Notes: generated by a model not told the origin, from the letters alone. A stretch of 7,304 bases of DNA from Collinsella sp. (GCA_022713905.1 JAIHTM010000127.1:1-7304), one strand, 5' to 3'; counted from the stretch's first letter, positions 1 to 6,251 are shown. Numbers and translations: made by a program.

Positions 1-3
1 AAT

Positions 4-50
4 GAATCGCCCCCGTTCTGCTCCTTCGGAGCTATGAACGGGGGCGATTC
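4..50 (-). terminator. Long perfect hairpin, probable intrinsic terminator
   Basis: The arms 4-18 and 36-50 are a perfect 15-bp inverted repeat (GAATCGCCCCCGTTC and its complement). An inner 5-bp stem, GCTCC/GGAGC at 20-24 and 28-32, is closed by a TTC loop. No T tract follows on the plus strand. On the minus strand the bases leaving the stem read ATT and then the window ends, so a U tract for a leftward transcript could lie just outside. The hairpin sits about 120 bp beyond the stop of the leftward regulator gene. It could terminate that gene, or a gene to the left, or both. The strand is assigned from gene direction, not from a visible U tract. Confidence 0.6.
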
Positions 51-169
51 TGGCCTGCGGAATGTTTTCAAAACCAAGCCCAGTCCCGGCCTACGGTGAC
101 GTTGCTGGTGGTTCTTGGGCATCGCTTGCTGGCGGGGTTCCTTGTCTGAGTTGGACTTGGTTGGTGGGG
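51..169. other. Non-coding spacer, nothing recognised
   Basis: This stretch lies between the hairpin at 4-50 and the stop codon of the metal-dependent regulator. I see no gene with a ribosome binding site on either strand. Its right end (153-169) is G-rich on the plus strand, with four GG runs separated by 1-4 bases. A small palindrome, GTTTTCAAAAC, occurs at 64-74. Neither gives a firm function. Confidence 0.5.
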
Positions 170-547
170 TTACTGATCCCGGTCGCCGTCCCGCCCCAGC
201 ATCGATTTCAGCTTCTCAAAGCTCTCCTCGCTCAGGCAATGCTCCATGTGGCAGCCCTCTTGCGACGCGACCTCAGCCGAAACACCCGCATCCTCCAGCA
301 GCCCCACGAAAAAGCAGTGGCGCTCCCACATTTGACGGGCAACCTCAAGACCGCGTTCCGTCAGATGCACGTCGCGTTTGCCCATCTCCACGTAGCCGGT
401 GCTCTCCAAGGCCGCCATGGCTTTAGAGACGCTTGCTTTGGTTACGCCCAAGTATTCGGCGACGTCGATTGAGCGCACCGTGCCTTGGCGCTGCGACAGA
501 ACGTAGATCGATTCGAGATAGTCTTCTCCGGATTCACGTAGGGCCAT
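170..547 (-). CDS. DtxR/MntR-family metal-dependent transcriptional repressor
   Basis: This encodes a 125-residue cytosolic DNA-binding protein that would repress metal uptake or homeostasis genes when loaded with Fe(II) or Mn(II). Residues 5-60 form the winged helix-turn-helix (GEDYLESIY at 7-15, then SIDVAEYLGVTKASVSKAM at 26-44, with wing residues to about 62). Residues 65-118 form the dimerisation and metal-binding part. Visible ligands align with MntR numbering: D9, E12, H77, C99, E102 and H103 (CHMEH motif at 99-103). There is no C-terminal SH3/FeoA-like domain, so it has the short MntR-like architecture, and the length is normal for that group. The ATG at 547 is chosen because GAAAGG (554-559) lies 6 nt upstream and the family's N-terminus starts there; the frame stays open to 700 but the extra residues do not look like the family. 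It is probably monocistronic and autoregulated through the repeats at 571-654. Whether the cofactor is iron or manganese cannot be read from the sequence, and no target transporter is in the window. Confidence 0.93.
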   Translation of the reverse strand: MALRESGEDYLESIYVLSQRQGTVRSIDVAEYLGVTKASVSKAMAALESTGYVEMGKRDVHLTERGLEVARQMWERHCFFVGLLEDAGVSAEVASQEGCHMEHCLSEESFEKLKSMLGRDGDRDQ

Positions 548-570
548 GGGCCGCCTTTCGCGATGGCTTC

Positions 571-654
571 TAGTTAGCCTTTGGATACTTTCCACGGCTA
601 ACTTTACCGCAAAAGTTGCCCATGTCTTACTACTTTGCCTAAAAGTTAGCCGTG
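571..654 (-). promoter_or_regulatory. Candidate operator array upstream of the DtxR-family gene
   Basis: An AT-richer region begins 24 bp upstream of the regulator's ATG and contains related half-sites: AGTTAGCC at 572-579, GGCTAACTTT at 596-605, AAAAGTTGCCC at 611-621 and AAAAGTTAGCC at 641-651. Blocks 593-605 and 642-654 are a perfect 13-bp inverted repeat. Blocks 601-620 and 632-651 are an imperfect direct repeat of the pattern ACTTT-RCC-AAAAGTT-GCC. TTAGCC/GGCTAA half-sites resemble known DtxR/IdeR-family operators, so autorepression is the natural reading. I could not place a convincing -35/-10 pair inside. If transcription starts upstream of 654, the 13-bp arms could instead pair in the leader RNA. 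Confidence 0.5.
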
Positions 655-674
655 TTTCACAAAACGTGCGGGAT

Positions 675-711
675 GAAAACAAAATGGGGACGCCCCGCAA
701 GGAGTGTCCCC
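675..711 (-). terminator. Intrinsic terminator after the ABC-F/HAD operon
   Basis: The arms 686-696 and 701-711 form an 11-bp stem with one mismatch and one G-T wobble, closed by the loop GCAA. Read on the minus strand, the hairpin is followed by ATTTTGTTTTC, a typical U-rich tail. It begins 44 bp beyond the stop of the HAD phosphatase gene and lies upstream of the DtxR-family promoter region, so it separates the two transcripts. A second short copy, GGGACG on the minus strand (732-737), could also pair with the terminator's 3' arm. Confidence 0.8.
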
Positions 712-754
712 AGCTGCCGGCAGATAAGGAACGTCCCTAAGTGCCGGGTCGCAG

Positions 755-1525
755 CTACACGAGTCCAAAGTGCTTCGCGGCGTTGTAGATGCCGTCGTCG
801 TCCACGGCAGTCGTCACATAGGTCGCCGCAGCTTTCACCGTGTCCTGTGCGTTGCCCATGGCCACGCTCGTGCCCACGGCGGCAAACATCGACAGGTCGT
901 TCTCGCCGTCGCCAAAGGCAATCGCCTCGCTCGCGTCGATACCAAGCCGCTCGAGCGTCGCCGCCACGCCCAGGTCCTTGCCGCCGTTAGCGGGAATAAT
1001 GTCGCAGAACAGGTCGCACCAGCGCGTGGTGAGCGAATGCGACACGGCGTCGGTCACGATATGTTCGTCGGCCGGGTCCACAAAGGCGCAAAACTGGTAG
1101 ACCGGTGCGTCAAAGGCGTGCTCAAACGGCTCCTCGTGGTAGACGATTCCCGCGTTGCTGCCAGCCGTCACCACGCGCTCGGACAGGCGGTTCACAAACG
1201 AGTTCTCGCCCTGCATGCACAGCGAGTCGTAGCGCCCCTGCGCCACCTGGTCCACAATCACTGCAACGTCGTCCGGATCGATCGGACAGCTGCGGTAAAC
1301 CCCCTCGGCATCAAAACAGTGCTGGCCCGAAAGCGTAATGTACGCATCCCAACCCAAGTCGAACAGCCAATCGGGCATCTGGTAGGTCGGGCGGCCCGTG
1401 GCGATCACGCATGCAATCCCCTGCTCGTGAAAGCTGTCGAGCACCTGTTGCGCCGACGCCGGAATCCGGTGCGTCTTAAAGCTCAGCAGCGTGCCGTCGA
1501 TATCGAAAAACGCAGCCTTGATCAT
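755..1525 (-). CDS. Cof-type HAD-IIB family phosphatase
   Basis: This encodes a 256-residue soluble phosphohydrolase of the haloacid dehalogenase superfamily, subclass IIB (Cof/YbiV/YidA-like). These enzymes dephosphorylate sugar phosphates, nucleotides or cofactors through a phospho-aspartate intermediate. All four HAD motifs are present: motif I FFDIDGTL at 6-13 (nucleophile D8, acid/base D10), motif II ATGR at 42-45 (T43), motif III GGKD with K183, and motif IV GDGEND at 205-210 (D206 and D210 for Mg2+). The C2 cap lies between motifs II and III, roughly residues 80-180. The length is typical. The ATG at 1525 lies 6 nt beyond the ABC-F stop, and its ribosome binding site GAGGAG (1535-1540) is made of the last two ABC-F codons, so translation is probably coupled. 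The substrate cannot be inferred, and I see no link to the upstream phosphate transporter beyond proximity. Confidence 0.93.
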   Translation of the reverse strand: MIKAAFFDIDGTLLSFKTHRIPASAQQVLDSFHEQGIACVIATGRPTYQMPDWLFDLGWDAYITLSGQHCFDAEGVYRSCPIDPDDVAVIVDQVAQGRYDSLCMQGENSFVNRLSERVVTAGSNAGIVYHEEPFEHAFDAPVYQFCAFVDPADEHIVTDAVSHSLTTRWCDLFCDIIPANGGKDLGVAATLERLGIDASEAIAFGDGENDLSMFAAVGTSVAMGNAQDTVKAAATYVTTAVDDDGIYNAAKHFGLV

Positions 1526-1531
1526 CCTCGC

Positions 1532-3391
1532 CTACTCCTCGCCCTCGAGCTTCTCGCTCGCCTCGAGCCACGCCATCTCCAGCGCGTCCATGGCGGCGTG
1601 GACCTCGTCGATCTTTGCCTGTTGCTCGCCCAGCGCCGTGTAGTTGGTGGGATCGACCTGGGCCATCGCAGCCTCGGCCTCCTCCACGCGGGCGCGCTGC
1701 GTCTCCATTTTGCGCTCGAGCGAGCTCACCTCGCGGCGAAGCTTCTGACGTTCGGCGTTGGAAAGGCCATTGGGCTGGCCGCTCGACTTGGGCTTTTCGG
1801 CCGCAGCTGCCGCGGCACCGGTGTCAAACGTGCCGGTCTTGGCGCTCGGCGCGCCCACGGGCTCGCCCTCGGCGGTAGCGTTGCACAGGCGCAGGTACTG
1901 GTCCACGCCACCGGGCATATGCGTCAGGTGGCCGTCGAGCAGCGCCCACTGCTGGTCGGTCACGCGCTCCATCAAAAAGCGGTCGTGCGTCACCAGGATC
2001 AGCGTGCCGGGCCAGCCGTCCAGCAGGTCCTCGACAATCGCGAGCATGTCGGTATCCAGGTCGTTGCCCGGCTCGTCCAGGATGAGCACGTTGGGCTCGT
2101 CCAGGATCGTCAGCAACAGCGACAGGCGACGGCGCTGGCCGCCCGAAAGATCGCCGATGCGGCTCCAGAGCTGCTGCGTCGTAAGGCCCAGACGCTCGCA
2201 GAGCTTCTCGGGCGAAGTCTCCTTGCCGTTGATGACGTAGTACTTCCTATAGTTGCCGAGCACCTCGCGGATCGTGTCGCCCATGTAGGGCTTGAGCTCC
2301 TCGAGCTGCTGCGACAGCACGCCAAAGCGCACCGTCTGGCCAATCTTCACGCGGCCGCGCAGGGGTGCGATCTTGCCCTGGATCACATCGAGCAGCGTGG
2401 ACTTGCCGGCGCCGTTCTCACCCAGCAGGCCATAGCGGTCGCCGGCGCCGATGAGCCAAGTCACGTCGGAGAGCACCTGCTTGGACGTGCCGTCGGCATC
2501 CGCATAGCCGGCGTCCACGTCAATGACGTCGATAACCTGCTTGCCCAGGCGGCTCACGGCCAGGCGCTTGAGCTCCAGTTCGTCGCGCACGGGCGGCACG
2601 TCGGCGATGAGCTCGCGGGCGGCCTCCACGCGAAACTTGGGCTTGGTGGAACGAGCCTGGGCGCCGCGGCTCAGCCACGCGAGCTCCTTGCGCGCCATGT
2701 TGCGACGGCGCTCCTCGGTGACGGCGGCCATACGGTCGCGCTCCACGCGCTGCAGGATGTATGCCGAGTAGCCGCCCTCGAAGGGATCGACCTGGCCGTC
2801 GTGGACCTCCCACATGCTGGTGCAGACCTCGTCCAAGAACCAGCGGTCGTGCGTGACCACGAGCATGGCGCCCTGGCCGCGCTGCCAGCGGGCCTTAAGA
2901 TGGCGCGCGAGCCAGTTGATGGTGCGCATGTCCAGGTGGTTGGTGGGCTCGTCGAGCATGAGCACGTCGTAGTCGCCAATCAGCAGGCGCGCGAGGTCCA
3001 CGCGGCGGCGCTGGCCGCCCGAAAGCTCGCCCACCGTGCCCTCCCAGGGCACATCGCTAATGAGGCCCGCAAGGATCTGGCGCGTGCGAGGGCTCGACGC
3101 CCACTCGTACTCGGGCGTGTCGCCCACGACGGCATGATGCACGGTATCGGTGTCGACAAGCTGATCCTTTTGGCCGAGTAGACCGATCGTGGTGCCGCGG
3201 CGGTGCGTCACGCGTCCGTCATCGGGCTCCAGCGTGCCGGCGAGCACGCTCAGCAGCGTCGACTTGCCGTCGCCGTTTTTACCGACAATACCAATGCGAT
3301 CGCCCTCGCCCACGCCGAGCGTCACGCTATCGAAAATATGCTTGGTGGGAAACTCTAGGCTGATGGAATCGCATCCCAAAAGAATCGCCAT
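1532..3391 (-). CDS. ABC-F family ATPase, Uup-like, with C-terminal coiled coil
   Basis: This encodes a 619-residue cytosolic protein with two ATP-binding cassettes and no membrane segments. ABC-F proteins bind ribosomes and relieve stalled or antibiotic-blocked translation. Cassette 1 has Walker A GKNGDGKST (37-45), LSGGQ (123-127), Walker B VLMLDEPTNHLD (143-154, catalytic E148) and switch H181. Cassette 2 has Walker A GENGAGKST (324-332), LSGGQ (415-419), Walker B VLILDE (435-440, E440) and H469. The basic inter-cassette linker (about 213-265, with ELAWLSRGAQAR) is the ABC-F tRNA-interacting motif. An Ala/Ser/Pro-rich stretch (510-545) leads to a charged coiled coil (546-617), as in Uup. 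The D-loop of cassette 2 reads PGNDLD instead of the usual PTNDLD. The ATG at 3391 is chosen because AAGGAG (3400-3405) lies 8 nt upstream; the open frame to 3505 would run through the pst terminator. The sequence style matches actinobacterial Uup-like proteins. A housekeeping role is more likely than drug resistance, but this is not provable here. Confidence 0.93.
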   Translation of the reverse strand: MAILLGCDSISLEFPTKHIFDSVTLGVGEGDRIGIVGKNGDGKSTLLSVLAGTLEPDDGRVTHRRGTTIGLLGQKDQLVDTDTVHHAVVGDTPEYEWASSPRTRQILAGLISDVPWEGTVGELSGGQRRRVDLARLLIGDYDVLMLDEPTNHLDMRTINWLARHLKARWQRGQGAMLVVTHDRWFLDEVCTSMWEVHDGQVDPFEGGYSAYILQRVERDRMAAVTEERRRNMARKELAWLSRGAQARSTKPKFRVEAARELIADVPPVRDELELKRLAVSRLGKQVIDVIDVDAGYADADGTSKQVLSDVTWLIGAGDRYGLLGENGAGKSTLLDVIQGKIAPLRGRVKIGQTVRFGVLSQQLEELKPYMGDTIREVLGNYRKYYVINGKETSPEKLCERLGLTTQQLWSRIGDLSGGQRRRLSLLLTILDEPNVLILDEPGNDLDTDMLAIVEDLLDGWPGTLILVTHDRFLMERVTDQQWALLDGHLTHMPGGVDQYLRLCNATAEGEPVGAPSAKTGTFDTGAAAAAAEKPKSSGQPNGLSNAERQKLRREVSSLERKMETQRARVEEAEAAMAQVDPTNYTALGEQQAKIDEVHAAMDALEMAWLEASEKLEGEE

Positions 3392-3399
3392 ATGCCCTG

Positions 3400-3405
3400 C
3401 TCCTT
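3400..3405 (-). promoter_or_regulatory. Ribosome binding site fixing the ABC-F start
   Basis: AAGGAG on the minus strand lies 8 nt before the ATG at 3391. It decides the start against the longer open frame reaching 3505, whose first 38 codons would overlap the promoter and the terminator hairpin. Confidence 0.85.
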
Positions 3406-3426
3406 CGTAGAAATTCAACGTTGTCC

Positions 3427-3435
3427 ATGATAGCA
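3427..3435 (-). promoter_or_regulatory. Probable extended -10 promoter of the ABC-F/HAD operon
   Basis: The minus strand reads TGCTATCAT here: a TATCAT hexamer with one mismatch to TATAAT, preceded by the TGn extension. No good -35 hexamer is found 16-19 nt upstream, which is compatible with extended -10 promoters. It lies just downstream of the pst terminator and would give a leader of about 30 nt, containing only the ribosome binding site. The assignment comes from sequence only. Confidence 0.45.
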
Positions 3436-3456
3436 GCGAAAAGGCAGGCCGCACAC

Positions 3457-3498
3457 GACACAAAAAGGCGGGCCATCTCGCAAAAGAGATGACCCGCC
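3457..3498 (-). terminator. Intrinsic terminator of the pst operon
   Basis: The arms 3467-3479 and 3486-3498 form a 13-bp stem (GGCGGG-C-CATCTC against GAGATG-A-CCCGCC) with a single C-A mismatch and the loop GCAAAA. On the minus strand it is followed by TTTTTGTG. It lies 57 bp beyond the pstB stop and just upstream of the ABC-F promoter. It therefore ends the pst transcript after pstB. Confidence 0.9.
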
Positions 3499-3554
3499 TC
3501 TCCAATCAGTCCCGTGGCGACCGTGGCCGCCGCGGGCCTCAAGCATGTCCCGGA

Positions 3555-4427
3555 CTAGGAGAACATGCCGGTGAGGTAATCATTCAGCCGCTTATCCTTG
3601 GGCCGTTGGAAAATCTCGTCGGTCTCGTCGTACTCGACCATATCGCCCATGTAGAAGAACGCCGTGCGGTTGGACACGCGCGACGCCTGCTCCATGTTGT
3701 GCGTCACGATGACGATGGCGCGCTCGGCCACGATCGACGACATAAGGTCCTCGATCGCCAACGTCGAGATGGGGTCGAGCGCCGAGCAGGGCTCGTCAAA
3801 CAGGATCACGTCGGGGTTGAGCGCCAGCGTGCGCGCAATGCACAGACGCTGCTGCTGGCCGCCCGAAAGCGCGTAGGCGCTCTTGTCGAGCTTGTCCTTG
3901 ACCTCGTCCCAAAGCGCCGCGCCGCGCAGGCTTTCCTCGACCATGCGGTCGAGCTCGTCACGGTCGGTGATGCCGTGGCGCTTAGGCGCAAACGTGATGT
4001 TGTCGCGAATGGACTTGCGGAACGGGTTGGGCTGCTGGAACACCATGCCAATGGAACGGCGCAGCTCGTAGGTGTTTTCGGTCTTGGTGTTCACGTTGCG
4101 CCCGCGATAGTTGATCTCGCCCTCCACGCGGCAGCCGCGAATCTCGCGATTCATGAGGTTGAGGCTACGCAAGAAGGTCGACTTACCGCAGCCCGAAGGC
4201 CCGATGAGCGCCGTGATCTCGCCCTTGTGAAAGTCGAGCGACGTATTGTGCAGTGCATGGTGGTCGCCATAGTACACGTTGACGTCCTTGGTGGAGAGCA
4301 CGACCTCGTCGCTCACGGCCTTGCCGCTCACGCGCACGCGCTTCTCGCTCTCCCCCACGCTCGACAAAAAGTCCTGGGTCTCGGACGATGCCGCCTCAGT
4401 TGCGGGCGTTGCATTTATCTCGCTCAT
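3555..4427 (-). CDS. pstB: Phosphate ABC transporter ATP-binding protein PstB
   Basis: This is the ATPase that powers high-affinity phosphate import by the PstSCAB complex; two copies bind the PstC/PstA permease on the cytoplasmic face. The protein has 290 residues. Walker A is GPSGCGKST (76-84), the Q-loop FQQPNPF (130-136), the signature LSGGQQQR (187-194), Walker B VILFDEP (207-213, catalytic E212) with ALDP (216-219), and the switch histidine is H243. The conserved ABC core begins near residue 43. PstB proteins are usually about 250-260 residues, so the first 40 or so residues (Ser/Thr/Glu-rich) are an extension. The ATG at 4427 overlaps the pstA stop as ATGA, with GGAAG 11 nt upstream. 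In-frame GTG codons 31 and 33, preceded by purine-rich sequence, would give a protein of usual length and cannot be excluded. It is the last gene of the operon; no phoU follows. Confidence 0.96.
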   Translation of the reverse strand: MSEINATPATEAASSETQDFLSSVGESEKRVRVSGKAVSDEVVLSTKDVNVYYGDHHALHNTSLDFHKGEITALIGPSGCGKSTFLRSLNLMNREIRGCRVEGEINYRGRNVNTKTENTYELRRSIGMVFQQPNPFRKSIRDNITFAPKRHGITDRDELDRMVEESLRGAALWDEVKDKLDKSAYALSGGQQQRLCIARTLALNPDVILFDEPCSALDPISTLAIEDLMSSIVAERAIVIVTHNMEQASRVSNRTAFFYMGDMVEYDETDEIFQRPKDKRLNDYLTGMFS

Positions 4428-5350
4428 TCGGCCGTCATCTTCCTTGCCAGTTGTTTGCCCACGATACGGGCGACTACGTTAAACAGCAGCACGCAAATCA
4501 TCAGCAGCGCCGCGGTGCCCCAAACGATCTGCTGGGCCTCGGGGCTGCCCTCGCCATAGATCTTGTAGATGTGCACGGCGAGCGACTCACCGGGGCGGAA
4601 CACGTTCCAGGCGCAGGTGGGGCTCGACAGGTTAAAGCTCAAGAAGTTCAGACGCACCGGCGAGCTCATGCCCGAGGTAAAGAGCAGCGCCGCGGCCTCG
4701 CCAAAGACGCGGCCGGCCGAAAGCACGATGCCGGTCACGATGGCGGGCATGGCCTCGGGAATCAGGATGTGCAGCGTGGCCTCCCAGCGGGTAAGGCCCA
4801 TGGCCAGGCATGCATCGCGCTGGGCCTGTGGCACGTCCTCGAGCGCCTGCTGAATCACGCGCACCAGGATGGGGATATTGAACATGGTGAGAGCGACGGC
4901 GCCGGAGATGATGGAGTACTTCCAGCCCAGCTGCACCGAGAACACCAGAAAGCCGAACATGCCGACGACGATGGAAGGCAGCGAGGACAGCGTCTCGATG
5001 GCGGTAGAGGCGATGTCGCGGATAGGGCCATTCGGCGCGTACTCAACCAGGAAGACCGCTCCGCCCAGACTGATGGGCACCGAGATGACCAGGGTGATCA
5101 ACAGCAGATAGAACGAGTCGAACAGCTGGTAGAACACGCCGCCCTGGGTTCCGTTGGCGCGCGACGGCTCCGTGAGAAAGCCAGGTTTGAACAGCGTCGA
5201 GATGCCCTCGAACAGGATGTAGGCCACCATGGAGATGACGATGAGCATGACGATGGCGACGATTGCCGTCAGCACGCCCGTGGCGATGCGGTCCTGCTTT
5301 TGGACACGCCCGAGTCTCGCCTCGTCGATATGGATGCGCGTGCTAGCCAC
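4424..5350 (-). CDS. pstA: Phosphate ABC transporter permease PstA
   Basis: This is an inner-membrane subunit that forms the phosphate channel with PstC and contacts PstB. From the GTG at 5350 it has 308 residues and six hydrophobic segments, roughly 24-47, 77-104, 121-139, 144-167, 201-226 and 276-296. The EAA-type coupling loop is at about 171-204 (EDVPQAQRDA...MGLTRWEA). The PstA-type stretch AGRVFGEAAALLFTSG is at 212-227, and LAVHIYKIYGEG at 257-268 matches the family's C-terminal region. The start is uncertain. The frame has an ATG at 5374 (316 residues), but nothing like a ribosome binding site precedes it. The GTG has AAGGGGG 9 nt upstream and overlaps the end of pstC by only 8 bp, so I prefer it. 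It ends in a 4-bp overlap with pstB. Confidence 0.93.
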   Translation of the reverse strand: MASTRIHIDEARLGRVQKQDRIATGVLTAIVAIVMLIVISMVAYILFEGISTLFKPGFLTEPSRANGTQGGVFYQLFDSFYLLLITLVISVPISLGGAVFLVEYAPNGPIRDIASTAIETLSSLPSIVVGMFGFLVFSVQLGWKYSIISGAVALTMFNIPILVRVIQQALEDVPQAQRDACLAMGLTRWEATLHILIPEAMPAIVTGIVLSAGRVFGEAAALLFTSGMSSPVRLNFLSFNLSSPTCAWNVFRPGESLAVHIYKIYGEGSPEAQQIVWGTAALLMICVLLFNVVARIVGKQLARKMTAE

Positions 5351-6251
5351 GAGCCTTCGCCCCCTTGCGGCCAATGAGATGGATAATCAGGATGAAGATG
5401 AGGCTCATGCCCATCAGCAGCAGACCGAGCGCCCACAGAACATCGTCCTGGGCCGAGCCCTCGGCATAGACCGCCATAGACGTGGTGAGCGTGGTGGTGA
5501 TGGTGGACGCCGGCGACAGCAGCGACGTCGGCATGGCCTCGATACCGCCGATGACCATGCGCACGGCGAGCGTCTCGCCAAAGGCGCGGGTCATGCCAAG
5601 GATGACCGCGGTCATGAGCGACGGCATGGCGCTCTTGAGCACCACGTGCCAGATGGTCTGCCAGCGGGTGTAACCCAGCGCGAGCGAGCCCTGACGGTAG
5701 CTGTCGGGCACGGCGCGCAGGCCATCGACCGAAAGCGTGGTCATGGTCGGCAGGATCATGACGGCCAGCACGATGGCGCCGGGCAAGATGCCCAGGCCCG
5801 TGCTCACGTGGAAAACGCTCTTCATAAGGCCGACGACAACGTGAAAGCCGATCAGGCCAAAGACGACCGAGGGAATGCCGGTCAAAAGCTCAATAAGCGG
5901 CTGAAAGACCTTGGAACCAAACTTAGGCTGAATCTCGACCGCAAAGATGGCAGAGCCGATGGCGATGGGCAGCGCGATGAGCGTGGAGAGCACCATGACC
6001 GCAAACGAGGTGACGATCAGGGGCAGGGCGCCGGTATAAGGCAGGCCGTTTTCGGCCGTGTTGGCCAGGTCCCACTTGGTGCCGGTGAAAAACTCGACGA
6101 CCGAGACGCCGTCCTTGAAAAAAGCCGAGAGGCCCTTTTGGGCGACCATAAAGATGAGCGCGGCAACGACAAGCGTCACGAGCGCTACGCACGCGCCCGT
6201 GACGCCCAGGCCCACGTTCTCAAGGTCGCGCTTTGGCAGCTGTTTTGCCAT
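5343..6251 (-). CDS. pstC: Phosphate ABC transporter permease PstC
   Basis: This is the second channel-forming permease of the high-affinity phosphate importer, in the cytoplasmic membrane. It has 302 residues, normal for PstC, with six hydrophobic segments at about 14-36, 74-104, 120-142, 151-174, 211-236 and 271-293. TKWDLANTAENGLPYTG (58-74) is the extracytoplasmic region typical of PstC between the first two segments. The EAA-type loop that docks on PstB is at about 181-210 (VPDSYRQGSLALGYTRWQTI onward). TRAFGETLAVRMVIGG (221-236) is a family signature. The ATG at 6251 has GGAAAGG (6258-6264) 6 nt upstream. Only 25 nt separate it from the pstS stop, with no terminator between, so it is cotranscribed with pstS. 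The C-terminus is short and basic (RKGAKARG). Nothing appears broken. Confidence 0.96.
   Translation of the reverse strand: MAKQLPKRDLENVGLGVTGACVALVTLVVAALIFMVAQKGLSAFFKDGVSVVEFFTGTKWDLANTAENGLPYTGALPLIVTSFAVMVLSTLIALPIAIGSAIFAVEIQPKFGSKVFQPLIELLTGIPSVVFGLIGFHVVVGLMKSVFHVSTGLGILPGAIVLAVMILPTMTTLSVDGLRAVPDSYRQGSLALGYTRWQTIWHVVLKSAMPSLMTAVILGMTRAFGETLAVRMVIGGIEAMPTSLLSPASTITTTLTTSMAVYAEGSAQDDVLWALGLLLMGMSLIFILIIHLIGRKGAKARG
5354..5366 (-). promoter_or_regulatory. Ribosome binding site favouring the GTG start of pstA
   Basis: The minus strand reads AAGGGGGCGAAGG here, ending 3 nt before the GTG at 5350; the AAGGGGG part is 9 nt away. The alternative ATG at 5374 lies upstream of this site and has a pyrimidine-rich leader. 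Confidence 0.6.

Noticed and set aside
62..472. Plus-strand open frame covering the spacer and the regulator gene
   Set aside because: It lacks a ribosome binding site and family features, and overlaps the well-supported DtxR-family gene in antisense.
548..700. Extending the regulator upstream to an ATG at 700
   Set aside because: The added residues do not resemble the family, would cover the operator-like repeats and part of the upstream terminator, and the ATG at 547 has its own ribosome binding site.
2071..2109. Nearby duplicate of GCTCGTCCAGGAT inside the ABC-F gene
   Set aside because: It encodes the two LDEP-like segments around Walker B of cassette 2 (LDEPNVLILDEP), a normal family feature, not a recent DNA duplication.
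770..3181. An 803-codon open frame on the plus strand opposite the HAD and ABC-F genes
   Set aside because: It is exactly in codon register with the two minus-strand genes, has no family resemblance, and is explained by absence of TTA, CTA and TCA codons in them.
3392..3505. Extending the ABC-F protein upstream to an ATG at 3505
   Set aside because: The extra codons run across the pst terminator and the -10 element, while a strong AAGGAG precedes the ATG at 3391.
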